Shown in pieces: positions 52,283 to 61,820 of a DNA stretch of 64,000 nt. Origin of the DNA: JASEGV01 sp947085405 (GTDB lineage Bacteria; Bacteroidota; Ignavibacteria; UBA10030; BY39); assembly GCA_947085405.1 (NCBI GenBank), contig CAMTWO010000002.1:1-64000 (forward strand), written 5' to 3'. The translations under genes and the position numbers were made by a program. Positions within the stretch are counted from its first letter, which is position 1. The number at the start of each line of letters is the position of its first letter. The notes below the pieces were generated by a model that had not been told where the DNA came from, ran no database searches, and saw nothing but the letters and a program-made list of their open reading frames with translations.

Positions 52283-55200
52283 TTATTTAATAAGGAGCAT
52301 TTTTTTCACATCTGTAAAATTAGTTTTTCCTTTAACAGTTATTTTATAAAAGAACATACCATTTCCGACATCCGCGCCTGAATCATTTCTACCATTCCAA
52401 ACCGCACTATAGAAACCGGCGTCTTTCTGCTCATCTACAAGTGTAGTTACTAGTTTACCTACAACATCGTAAACCGATATATTTACCTGTCCATCTTCCG
52501 GAATTTGATATCGAATCGTTGTAGATGGGTTAAATGGATTCGGATAATTTTGGTTCAACGAGAACTCAACAGGTTTACCGCTTAGCATTATTTCATCCGC
52601 CTTTGCTATGGAAGTAAAATCTGTTTCATTCAAAAGCACTCGTGTAAATTCAAAGAAAGATTTTACATTGCCTTTAAATTCTTTATTCAGCTCGAATGTT
52701 AATAATAAAACATCTCCATCGGCAGCAAGGTATTCAGCACCCGCTATCGCGATACTGATTTCACCCGCTGAGGATTTCTGATTCAATGTCATTCCAGAAA
52801 GTAATGAAGTCGGTTCAATGGTTTTAAGTGTAAACAATTGAGGATCGAATTCCAGCGAGATGTCTATACTCGCCAGATTAGTTACACTACTAAATTGGAT
52901 TGGAAGCGTCATACTTGTACCACCGTTAAAAATAGGGCTGCCAAGTTTAATTCCGGATGCTGTAAGTTTCGGTAAAATTATAGGTAATTTCTTTCCAAGA
53001 TTTTCAACCGGGAATGAAGTAATTTTTCCGACTACAAATTGTAAAATTAAAGAAGCATCATAAGATGTAATTCCCATCTCACCGCTCACATCCGCAGCTT
53101 GCTTTTGGAGGTTGTTTAACGGGTATGCAGTGGAATCGACTACAAATTTTAAAACTAAAGAGGCGTCGTAAGCTTGTATTACGCCATTCAAACTTACATC
53201 ACCGGCTTTGGGCTTTAAAGAACCAATGGTTCGATAAGGGATGTAGTTTACACTGTCGGTTACACCAACACCGACTCCACCCGGATTTGATGCGTGTGCA
53301 GGACCTGAATTATCGCCCCACCAATTGTTCCTTGCATCGATATTGAAAATCTTATTCTGATTAAATATTCCCATTTCGGTTGATTGATAAATATCGCAAT
53401 AATTGATTACAGGGTTTGAAGAACCGACTGCATAAAGAGCATTCCGGTTTTGCATAAATGCACTGTAAGTAATCGTCGGGCTTGCATTGTTTGTATATAT
53501 TGCGCCACGTCCGTACCACGAAAGTCCACCATAACGGAATACACCGTTCCTGATTCTGCATAACGGGTCGTTCGATTCGTCTTCAAACCAAACACTCCCC
53601 CAATATTCAATCCATGGATTTGTGCGATTGCTATCTGCGTTCGTATCGCCGCCGTAAAAGTCATCTAATAGCGAAGTAAATACTATCGTACTATCAGAGG
53701 ATGCGCTCCCTTCAGCAATTAATCCTTTTCGAACAACCATCCTTCCGTTTTGAACGAATTTCAAAATTACTCCCGGCTCGATCGTCAATACGGCTCCTGA
53801 ACCTACTGTATAATCTCCAAAAATATACGGGATGTTTTTTACACCGCCGAAGCTTCGTTTCGGTAATGTAAGATTTTGAGATAACGTTTCATCTATTATC
53901 CTCAGCCCTCGCCAGGTAGAACCGGATATACTGTTACCAACGGTTGAACTTGGATAAGATACCAACGAGGTTAGCAATGGAGAATTTGTAAGATTATGGA
54001 AAACGCAGCTATCGACAACAGGTTGAGAGACACCACTCATATATATTCCCCAATTATTTTTATCAAAACGGACGTTGGAGAATTTTGGAGATGCCTGATT
54101 AATATTTATTCCGTAATCGGCGTAACGCACGATTGTGTTTCGTAATGAGCAGTTTGCATCAATACTTGCATCTGCAAAAATGAGGCGCGATGATACCTCG
54201 ATACCGGGAGTTTGAAAACCGTTCCCTTCAGTATCGCGCGGGTTACCGTAGCTATCGTCTGCTACGCTCGTGAAAACAACCGGCTGCACCGATGTTCCAT
54301 TTACAGCAAGTCCGCCATTGACTTGCATAACCCCACCTTTGAATACAACACCTTCGGGAATTGTGATGGTTACACCGGTATTAATTGTTAATCCTTGGTA
54401 AATCATATAAGTGATGTTGGTGTAGCCGGAAAGATTTCGCTTGACCACAGTTGCGTTTGTGTTAAATGTTTCGGGAAGCAATCCAATAGCCATATATCCC
54501 ACATTCAACGCAGTTACATTTTCAAACGTTGGATTTGCAAACAAACTCATAAAAACCGGAGTGTGACTGACGTTGTTAATTAATGTATTTTTGATTACAG
54601 GTTGTGCGCCGCCGTAAATTCCGAGTCCGGAAGTAGCTGACTGTTCAATATCGCAGCTATCAATTTTAGCCCGGCAGTTGGATACGATTAAATTTCCCCA
54701 GTTTCCATAACCTCCGTGTCCACTTCCGCCGTAACGTATCTCTGTGTTCTTTATGGAATTCAATGAGTCAATGATTGAGTTGTAAAATATTACTCCCAAC
54801 CATTGTCCGCGACTCGGCGAACTGTTGCTGCCGTCGTTATTTGTATCTCCGCCTTTTGAATCGTCTCTAATGGCAGTGAAAACAATTTTATCGGATGGAG
54901 TTCCGTTGGCAACCAGAGCGCCATATACATAAAGCCCATATCGCCCATCAACAAATTTGATAACCACACCCGGTTCAAGCGTCAACACAGCATTCTGTTG
55001 TATCGTAAGCCAGTTTACAATGTATGCAATATTATTTATGCCTGCGACATTCCGTTTTTTTAGTCCAGCGTTTGTAGTGAGTGTTCCTTCCAATATATAA
55101 ATCCCTTGCGAGCCGTTACCCGCAAAAGTAATATTGGTTAAAGTCGGGTCCGATTTTAACGACATAGCAAACGGGTCGAGCCGGCAATCGCTGATACTTA

Positions 55201-57511
55201 CATTATCTACAAGCGGTGTGGATGTTTCATCGAACCGAACGCCATAATGATTTGAATTTGTAATTGTAGAATTAAGAAGTTTTCCGTTCGCATCTGTAAA
55301 TGAAACAGCTCCCCAACTGTATGCATCTGCAAATTTTACCTGACAGCTATCTAACAAACAAAATGCATCATCGCTGGTTGCCTGAAATTTAATCATACCC
55401 CAATTTCCTCTTGAGGGCGAGGTTGCTGGTCCGTCGTTATTCGTGTCAAAAGGATTACCGACGTTATCGTCTCTGAATCCTGTAAAAACAATTTGACCCT
55501 CGGCAATATTTCCTTTTGCTCGGAAACCACCATTTACAAAAATCTGTACACCGTCATTCATTTTTACCACTACACCGGGTTCTACCGCAACATTAACACC
55601 GGCGTTAATTGTTAAATGTCCAAGCAGGAAATATGTTATGTTATTGAAACCGGCTACATTCCGTCGCTTAATAGTTCCATTAAAAGCTAAATTTTCACCA
55701 ATCAATCCGATTGCTGTCCACGCAGGATTGACAAAAGTAAGTCCACTTAGAGTTGGGTTTGCACAAACCGACATCGCAATCGGTGTGTATCTTGAATTCG
55801 TGATTGTAGTATTTAAAATTTTCGGGTTAGAAAGTTGGGAAGCGTATATACCATAAACGTTGTCGGTAATTATACAATTTGAAATTGTCGGACTCGCATT
55901 TACAGTAGTTATCAAAGCTTCGCCTACGTGGCTTTGCCCAAAACGTAACCGGCAATAATTCAGAATCGAATTTGTATCGCTGGTTGCTTCAAATATTATC
56001 CCCCCCCAATCGGCTATCACCGGCGATGTCGCTGTACCGTCCCTGTTAGTATCGCCTCCAAATGTATCATCCTTTATAGATGTTATAGCGATTAAACTGT
56101 CGGCGCTTCCGTTGGCGACTAATTTTCCTTGAATGGCTAAACGATGTCCGTGCGTAATTCCTTTTAGAACGACACCTTTTTGAATTGTTAATGTTCTTCC
56201 CTGCGGCACAACAACATCCTGAAGCAATACATAGGTAAGATTAGAGATGCCGGTTACCGAGCGAACAGGTATGAAGGCATCGGCAGCAATTGCACCGCCA
56301 AATAATCCGATTGCATTATTGTAAAAAGTCCCAGTAAACGAAAAAGTATTATTGTTAAAAACCGGGTCAGAAGTAAGCGACATCACTAAAGGCAATCGCT
56401 GGCTTGAATTAATTGTATTATTTGTGATTACGGGTGAAGAAACGCCCGTTACCATAATTCCATAAAAATTATTTGAGAAAGTGCAATTATCTATCGTGGG
56501 ACTCGCATCGGCGATGTTAACTCCGCCGTTTTCTTCCCACCAATTACCGCCGCCGTATGTAATGCTGCAGCGCCTCATTAAACACGCTGTATCTATACTC
56601 GAATTTCTAAATTGAATTGACCCCCAATATCTTGTTGCAGGGTTAGTGGCGTTTCCGTCTCCGTTTGTATCGCCGCCAATATTATCGTCTGTATAAGCCG
56701 TGAAAAATATATTTTGCCCTACACCCGCCTCAGCGATTAAAGTTCCATCTACTGCTAAATGCGCGTACTCAGTTATCTTAATAATATTCGATGATGAGAT
56801 TCTCAAACTGCCACCTGAGTTGACAGTGTAGCCGCCCCACATTACATAAGGGACATTAATCGTATCTAAAGTCAAATTATTGTTGTTGCCTCCGAAGGCA
56901 ATTAAAATTCCGTTGTATCTATTGCCTGTGAGATTATTATTACCGTTAAAAACTAACGGGGCTTGCCCGCCATACCTGATGGGCCACTCACAAGACGAAA
57001 TATTGCTGTTTGTTAATGTGATGCTTGCATCAGCACCGAATAGAATACCGTGACTTTTTGAGAATGATATATCTGTTGAAATAAGATTAACAGTACCGCG
57101 CTCGACGTGTATGCTGCCGTGGTTCGATGTTGTGGCTGTTCCAGCATAACGAATCCTGCAATTGTTGAATGTGGCGGTGCCGTATGCATTCCAGGTACCA
57201 AGGTATATGAAATCCCAATCTCCTTTTGCAGGACTTCCACCAACTGTATCCTTTGAAGAAGTAAATAAAGAATGCCTTGCATTCAGGTTACCCAAAATAT
57301 GTAATGAATGTCCGCTTAAAACCCGAACCACTACAGCGGAATCGACTGTGAGTGTAATGCCGCTGTTCACTGTAATGCCGCTCGTTACAATGTATGGACT
57401 GCCTGCTAAATTCCATGTTGTGTTTGTAGAAATCGTGCCCGAGACATTGGTCTGGGAATTTGCGATTTGGAAGAATAGACATAATGATAAAACCGTAATG
57501 AATATTTTCAT
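52283..57511 (-). CDS. Giant secreted beta-helix protein with dockerin, cohesin and T9SS tail (paralogue)
   Basis: This 1742-residue paralogue of the protein encoded at 22650-28052 starts with a signal peptide (MKIFITVLSLCLFFQIANSQ). Six to seven beta-helix repeats follow, five with the DTNxDG-type loop (for example DDNIGGDTNGDGNATNP) and one altered to DTEGNG. A dockerin-like pair comes next (DVSLNGVIQAYD and DVSGEMGITSYD), then a cohesin-like domain (IDISLEFDPQLFTLKTI) and a T9SS domain (NQNYPNPFNPSTTIRYQIP). It heads a two-gene operon with the three-cohesin protein and has a well-formed promoter at 57585-57615. Codon use is more uniform than in the other copy, suggesting this is the older, resident locus. 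Confidence 0.85.
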   Translation of the reverse strand: MKIFITVLSLCLFFQIANSQTNVSGTISTNTTWNLAGSPYIVTSGITVNSGITLTVDSAVVVRVLSGHSLHILGNLNARHSLFTSSKDTVGGSPAKGDWDFIYLGTWNAYGTATFNNCRIRYAGTATTSNHGSIHVERGTVNLISTDISFSKSHGILFGADASITLTNSNISSCEWPIRYGGQAPLVFNGNNNLTGNRYNGILIAFGGNNNNLTLDTINVPYVMWGGYTVNSGGSLRISSSNIIKITEYAHLAVDGTLIAEAGVGQNIFFTAYTDDNIGGDTNGDGNATNPATRYWGSIQFRNSSIDTACLMRRCSITYGGGNWWEENGGVNIADASPTIDNCTFSNNFYGIMVTGVSSPVITNNTINSSQRLPLVMSLTSDPVFNNNTFSFTGTFYNNAIGLFGGAIAADAFIPVRSVTGISNLTYVLLQDVVVPQGRTLTIQKGVVLKGITHGHRLAIQGKLVANGSADSLIAITSIKDDTFGGDTNRDGTATSPVIADWGGIIFEATSDTNSILNYCRLRFGQSHVGEALITTVNASPTISNCIITDNVYGIYASQLSNPKILNTTITNSRYTPIAMSVCANPTLSGLTFVNPAWTAIGLIGENLAFNGTIKRRNVAGFNNITYFLLGHLTINAGVNVAVEPGVVVKMNDGVQIFVNGGFRAKGNIAEGQIVFTGFRDDNVGNPFDTNNDGPATSPSRGNWGMIKFQATSDDAFCLLDSCQVKFADAYSWGAVSFTDANGKLLNSTITNSNHYGVRFDETSTPLVDNVSISDCRLDPFAMSLKSDPTLTNITFAGNGSQGIYILEGTLTTNAGLKKRNVAGINNIAYIVNWLTIQQNAVLTLEPGVVIKFVDGRYGLYVYGALVANGTPSDKIVFTAIRDDSKGGDTNNDGSNSSPSRGQWLGVIFYNSIIDSLNSIKNTEIRYGGSGHGGYGNWGNLIVSNCRAKIDSCDIEQSATSGLGIYGGAQPVIKNTLINNVSHTPVFMSLFANPTFENVTALNVGYMAIGLLPETFNTNATVVKRNLSGYTNITYMIYQGLTINTGVTITIPEGVVFKGGVMQVNGGLAVNGTSVQPVVFTSVADDSYGNPRDTEGNGFQTPGIEVSSRLIFADASIDANCSLRNTIVRYADYGININQASPKFSNVRFDKNNWGIYMSGVSQPVVDSCVFHNLTNSPLLTSLVSYPSSTVGNSISGSTWRGLRIIDETLSQNLTLPKRSFGGVKNIPYIFGDYTVGSGAVLTIEPGVILKFVQNGRMVVRKGLIAEGSASSDSTIVFTSLLDDFYGGDTNADSNRTNPWIEYWGSVWFEDESNDPLCRIRNGVFRYGGLSWYGRGAIYTNNASPTITYSAFMQNRNALYAVGSSNPVINYCDIYQSTEMGIFNQNKIFNIDARNNWWGDNSGPAHASNPGGVGVGVTDSVNYIPYRTIGSLKPKAGDVSLNGVIQAYDASLVLKFVVDSTAYPLNNLQKQAADVSGEMGITSYDASLILQFVVGKITSFPVENLGKKLPIILPKLTASGIKLGSPIFNGGTSMTLPIQFSSVTNLASIDISLEFDPQLFTLKTIEPTSLLSGMTLNQKSSAGEISIAIAGAEYLAADGDVLLLTFELNKEFKGNVKSFFEFTRVLLNETDFTSIAKADEIMLSGKPVEFSLNQNYPNPFNPSTTIRYQIPEDGQVNISVYDVVGKLVTTLVDEQKDAGFYSAVWNGRNDSGADVGNGMFFYKITVKGKTNFTDVKKMLLIK

Positions 57512-57584
57512 AAAATACTCCTCTATGATGGTTATAGATTGATAATAATTTACTTATTGTGAGAACGGAGTGAAGCTGATGGCT

Positions 57585-57615
57585 CAAATATAAAAAAATA
57601 ATGTTTGAAAGCAAA
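57585..57615 (-). promoter_or_regulatory. Bacteroidota-type promoter of the second beta-helix/cohesin pair
   Basis: Read on the minus strand, TTTG (57615-57612) is followed after exactly 19 bases by TATATTTG (57592-57585), a perfect match to the TTTG / TAnnTTTG consensus. It lies about 74 bp before the start codon of the 1742-residue gene; an AGGAG ribosome binding site precedes the ATG. The rest of the gap to 57783 shows no gene. Confidence 0.65.
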
Positions 57616-57783
57616 GTATTACTTTGTTTTGTATCACATATAGCTTAAATCATTGCTGCTTAAGGAAGATTGCAGCTTGCAATTTAAATCGCCTCCCTAA
57701 CTGAATCTCTTTAATCGCCTATACTGCAATGATTTATGAGAACGGCGTGAACGAGTGGAAAAGCATGAAAATTTTTTTCCCCT

Positions 57784-59022
57784 CTAAAAATAATAGAACG
57801 CCGCTACCAATATTCTTAAATTCGAAACCGAGTGTGTGTTTTCAATAATAGCTTTTTTGTCGTGGGCGATTTTCCCGTATGACGCTGTAGTATATTCTAA
57901 TTCAGTAGCAAGTTTTGTTTTGCCTGAAGTCCATTGAAGTCGCGGCGAAATTCTGATAACCTTATCAATATTTTCGCCTCTGCCGTAAATTTTATTTGAT
58001 ATATTTTCAGTCGCTCCAAGGTTTTTAGTCATTCCGGCAAATAAACCGAATTCAATTTCTTTTCCGTAAGTTAGTTCGCCCCACACCGAATAACTTGAGA
58101 GGTTGGTATATTCTTGTAAATCAGTAGCGGTATCAATTCGGACAGCAGCATAACCACCTAACATCATCAAGTCGGCTAAATTTTCTCCATATACTGCATT
58201 TGTTTTAAAAGTAAAACCCGAATGACTCATTTTAGCAAACACATTAATTGCCCTATTGCTTATGGTTTCGTCCGTTTTTAAATTTTTTGCAGTCGAGAGG
58301 CGCGGAGTTAGTTTTTTATAATCTACTCCAATACCGGCAACATTATCATTCAATTTGTAATAAGTTTGCAGATTCAGATTTGGCAAACCTGAGTTCCTCA
58401 AGAAGGAAGAACTTTGCACAGCAGCACCATCCGATGATTTAGGACCGAAGCTTTGAAAATCGCGTTGTGCAAGAGCGGCACCTTGGATGCTAAAGTCTCC
58501 AAATTTTACCGTGAGGCGGAGTTGAGGATTTCGTGAAAACGGTTGAAAAGGAACTCCCGTATTAAAGGAAACTACTCCGGGAAAAACTTCGGTAACAAAC
58601 ATCGGATGCCAGGATTGTCCAACGAGCAGCGAGATTTTTTCCCAATCAAATTTTACAAATGCATGACGAAGTCGGAATCCGTTAGCATCGCCATCGGATG
58701 TTCCGAAAAATTCACCTTCAATTAAGCCTGATGTTTTAGCATCGAAAGCATCGGGTGCTGTAATTTTTCCGAGAAGCCGCGTTTGAATGGATAGAATGTT
58801 AAAATTCGATTTTGCATTAATATCGGCGCCAGTTTTATCGAGCGATTCATCCGCAGGATAGAGTGCAAAATGTCCCTCGCGCAAATTTGTGGTCTGGCGT
58901 GTGTCATAAAAAATATCAGTTTTAACAAACCCTGAAAAATTAATTCCAAATTTCGGTTCAGCACTTTGTTGAGAAAACAAAACTGCCGGAAAAAGCATCA
59001 AACAAAAAAATATCTTTTTCAT
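57784..59022 (-). CDS. Outer-membrane porin, probably for acetate or related anions
   Basis: This 412-residue protein has a signal peptide (MKKIFFCLMLFPAVLFSQQ), alternating hydrophobic strands throughout, Gly-rich turns, and a C-terminal aromatic end (AAFYYF), as expected of a trimeric-type beta-barrel (DcaP/porin-like: GFVKTDIFYDTRQTTNLREG, LIEGEFFGTSDGDANGF, GQSWHPMFVTEVFPG). It directly follows the acetate symporter gene on the same strand with no gap, so it likely lets small carboxylates through the outer membrane for that symporter. The substrate is inferred from position alone. Confidence 0.8.
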   Translation of the reverse strand: MKKIFFCLMLFPAVLFSQQSAEPKFGINFSGFVKTDIFYDTRQTTNLREGHFALYPADESLDKTGADINAKSNFNILSIQTRLLGKITAPDAFDAKTSGLIEGEFFGTSDGDANGFRLRHAFVKFDWEKISLLVGQSWHPMFVTEVFPGVVSFNTGVPFQPFSRNPQLRLTVKFGDFSIQGAALAQRDFQSFGPKSSDGAAVQSSSFLRNSGLPNLNLQTYYKLNDNVAGIGVDYKKLTPRLSTAKNLKTDETISNRAINVFAKMSHSGFTFKTNAVYGENLADLMMLGGYAAVRIDTATDLQEYTNLSSYSVWGELTYGKEIEFGLFAGMTKNLGATENISNKIYGRGENIDKVIRISPRLQWTSGKTKLATELEYTTASYGKIAHDKKAIIENTHSVSNLRILVAAFYYF

Positions 59023-60570
59023 TTATTCGGCTCCTACACCAAGATAAGTTCTTAACTTCTCGTCTTCAAATTTTTGTAAAGCTTCAGGTTCCTTCGTGAA
59101 GAGCGAAACTATTATTCCGATTAAGAAAGCGGCAGGCATCGAGAAGAGGGCTGGATTTTTTAACGGAAATATTGCCTGCTCGTTTTTCAAAATGTCAACC
59201 CACACAGTAGGACTTAGTATTATCAATATAAAAGCTAAACTTGCACCGGTTACTATGCTGGCTACAGCTCCTTTTGTGTTGAACGGTTTCCACATAATCG
59301 AGAGGATGAGAGAAGGAAAGTTTGCACTCGCCGCAATTGAGAATGCCAGCCCGACAGTGAAGGCAACGTTCTGCCCTTTAAAAATCAACCCGACTAATAT
59401 TGCAGTCAATCCTAACACAACCGTAGCAATACGGGCAACCCGAACTTCACCGGCAGCATCGGTTTTTCCTCTCTTAATAACATTTACATAAAGGTCGTGC
59501 GAAAGTGTTGAAGCCCCCGAAAGTGTAAGTCCGGCTACAACCGCAAGTATAGTTGCAAAAGCAACAGCCGCGATAAATCCGTAGAAAATCTCACCACCCA
59601 CTGCTTCCGATAGCAGAAGAGCTGCCATGTTTCCACCTTTATCATAATAACTAACAACATCTTGTCCCACTAAAACCATAGCTCCGAAACCGATTATAAA
59701 AGTGAGGATATAGAAGTATCCGATTATTCCGGTAGCCACGAAAACAGATTTCCGCGCTTGTTTGGCATCGGGGACGGTAAAGAAACGCATTAATATGTGA
59801 GGCAAGCCGGCTGTTCCTAATATCAAAGCTAATCCCAATGAAATGGCATCCCATGGATTTGTGATAAAACCACCGGGGGAGAGAACTGCGTCGCCATATT
59901 TTGCAGTCGCCTGTTTAAATAATTCAATCGGATTAAATCCAAATTGTGCTAATGTCAGGATTACCAAAAATGTTGCACCACCTACTAAAAGAACTGCTTT
60001 AATAATCTGAACCCAGGTAGTAGCTAACATCCCACCGAATAAAACATACGAAATCATAACCAAGCCTACTATGACTACAGCAATTTCGTATGGAAGTCCG
60101 AATAAAATTTGAATCAAAGCACCGGCTCCGACCATTTGAGCAATGAGATAAAAAACTATAGTTGTTAAAGAACCGATTGATGCAGCTATTCGCACGGGTC
60201 TTTGTTTTAACCTGAAAGCGACTACATCAACGAATGTGAATTTTCCTAAATTCCGAAGTGGTTCAGCAACTAAAAACATTACGAGGGGCCAACCGACTAA
60301 AAATCCGATTGAATAAATTAGCCCGTCGTAGCCTTTAAGTGCAACCATTCCGGCTATACCGAGGAATGAGGCGGCGCTCATATAATCGCCTGCTAAAGCT
60401 AAACCATTTTTAAAACCCGAAATGCTTCTATCGGCTGCATAAAATTCAGATGTAGTTTTTGTTTTTTTTGCTGCCCAATAAGTTATGTATAAAGTTATCG
60501 CAATGAATATAAAAAATATTATTATCGATGTAAGATGGGGTTCTCCCAATAAACTTTGAAAATTATCCAA
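59023..60570 (-). CDS. actP: Cation/acetate symporter ActP-like, SSS family
   Basis: This 515-residue sodium:solute symporter has about thirteen hydrophobic helices. The ActP character shows in TSEFYAADRSISGFKNGLALAGDYMSAASFLGIAG near the N-terminus (key residues Asp and Ser), GTAGLPHILMRFFTVPDAKQARKSV in the middle and the downstream SGASTLSHDLYVNV. It would take up acetate, and perhaps other short carboxylates, with Na+. DUF485 is immediately upstream (22 bp), the usual partner, and a porin immediately downstream. Confidence 0.9.
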   Translation of the reverse strand: MDNFQSLLGEPHLTSIIIFFIFIAITLYITYWAAKKTKTTSEFYAADRSISGFKNGLALAGDYMSAASFLGIAGMVALKGYDGLIYSIGFLVGWPLVMFLVAEPLRNLGKFTFVDVVAFRLKQRPVRIAASIGSLTTIVFYLIAQMVGAGALIQILFGLPYEIAVVIVGLVMISYVLFGGMLATTWVQIIKAVLLVGGATFLVILTLAQFGFNPIELFKQATAKYGDAVLSPGGFITNPWDAISLGLALILGTAGLPHILMRFFTVPDAKQARKSVFVATGIIGYFYILTFIIGFGAMVLVGQDVVSYYDKGGNMAALLLSEAVGGEIFYGFIAAVAFATILAVVAGLTLSGASTLSHDLYVNVIKRGKTDAAGEVRVARIATVVLGLTAILVGLIFKGQNVAFTVGLAFSIAASANFPSLILSIMWKPFNTKGAVASIVTGASLAFILIILSPTVWVDILKNEQAIFPLKNPALFSMPAAFLIGIIVSLFTKEPEALQKFEDEKLRTYLGVGAE

Positions 60571-60592
60571 TTCTATTTCTCCTATATTAATT

Positions 60593-60904
60593 TTATTTTG
60601 TGATTTGATTTTTTATATCGCGGACACTTTTATCATACTTATTATTTGCCCACAAGATATAAAGTCCGGTAAGAACCCAGGCAAACACAATCAGACCTAT
60701 TCCCAAAGGTAAACCTAACGTGATATGCTCACCTATTTGAGTGCTGATAAAAGGTTTGTTGAAGGCAATTAACAAGATAAATCCAAAATAAGCAGTTAAC
60801 ATAAGAACTGTGAATAAAATTGAAACGCTTCTCCTTTTTTTAACTAATTGATGGAATTCTTTAGAATTAAGAATTTTTGAAACATCTTTTTGAGAAATAC
60901 TCAT
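60593..60904 (-). CDS. DUF485 membrane protein
   Basis: This 103-residue protein has two transmembrane helices (VSILFTVLMLTAYFGFILLI and LGLPLGIGLIVFAWVLTGLY) separated by a short loop, with LVKKRRS before the first. That is the DUF485 pattern. The gene nearly always precedes actP, as it does here, and its product is thought to assist or regulate the symporter. It is the first gene of the DUF485-actP-porin operon. The gap 60905-61040 shows no gene. Confidence 0.9.
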   Translation of the reverse strand: MSISQKDVSKILNSKEFHQLVKKRRSVSILFTVLMLTAYFGFILLIAFNKPFISTQIGEHITLGLPLGIGLIVFAWVLTGLYILWANNKYDKSVRDIKNQITK

Positions 60905-61040
60905 ATTTTCCTTTTAAATTATTAAACGATAAATTTATTGATAGAAGAAGAACAGGATTAAAGCGAGTTCGCTGATGGCGAGCAGTTTTTGATGAGTAAA
61001 TTTAATGCTTTTAAATGAATGTTACAAGCATCAATTTATT

Positions 61041-61808
61041 TTATAACTTCCACTTACGCATCGACTCTAACATCTTATAATCAGTCAAATCGTAATGGAT
61101 TGGTGTAATCGATACACATTTGTTTTCGACAGCATAAAGATCGGTATCAGATTGTTTTTCCTTATCGACCAACCTGCCGGTGAGCCAGAAATATTCTGTA
61201 TTGTTCGGGTCGCGGCGGGCTTCAAACCAATCGTGCCACTTGGCGTTGCTTTGGCGAGTAATTCTTATACCTTTGATTTCTTTTTCCGGGATTGGTGGAA
61301 CATTCACATTCAACAGCGTTCCCGATGGAAGTCCTTTTTTCAAAACCATACTGGCAACCTTACGTGCAACTTTCGCCGCATACTTAAAATCAGGTTTGCC
61401 GTAAGTAGTCAAAGATACTGCTATCGAAGGAATTCCAAGTATCGTTCCTTCGGTTGCAGCGGATACTGTACCCGAATAAATAATACTGATTGCTGTATTA
61501 GCGCCGTGGTTTATTCCCGAAACAATTAAGTCGGGTTTTTCTTTGAGTAAAGAACTTACCGCAAGTTTAACTGCATCGGCGGGTGTGCCGTCAATAGCAT
61601 AGCCAAAATATTTTCCGTTTTTATAAAACTTTTGTGCACGCAGCGGATAGTTCATTGTAATCGCATGACCGACAGCGCTTTGCTGTTTATCGGGTGCAGC
61701 TACTATTACATTACCAATTTTTTTTAACTCATTCACTAAAGCATAAATACCGGGTGCGTCTATACCGTCGTCGTTGGAAACTAAAATTTTTATCTTTTTC
61801 TTCTGCAT
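61041..61808 (-). CDS. surE: 5'/3'-nucleotidase SurE
   Basis: SurE dephosphorylates nucleoside monophosphates and some polyphosphates, aiding stationary-phase survival. The 255-residue protein has the metal-binding VSNDDGIDAPGIYAL near residue 10 (Asp-Asp), GTPADAVKLA, and SGINHGANTAISI with the conserved Asn. Length is standard. It is the last gene of a minus-strand group panB-ATPase-surE with small gaps, so the three may share a transcript. Confidence 0.94.
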   Translation of the reverse strand: MQKKKIKILVSNDDGIDAPGIYALVNELKKIGNVIVAAPDKQQSAVGHAITMNYPLRAQKFYKNGKYFGYAIDGTPADAVKLAVSSLLKEKPDLIVSGINHGANTAISIIYSGTVSAATEGTILGIPSIAVSLTTYGKPDFKYAAKVARKVASMVLKKGLPSGTLLNVNVPPIPEKEIKGIRITRQSNAKWHDWFEARRDPNNTEYFWLTGRLVDKEKQSDTDLYAVENKCVSITPIHYDLTDYKMLESMRKWKL

Positions 61809-61820
61809 AATTAATAAGGT

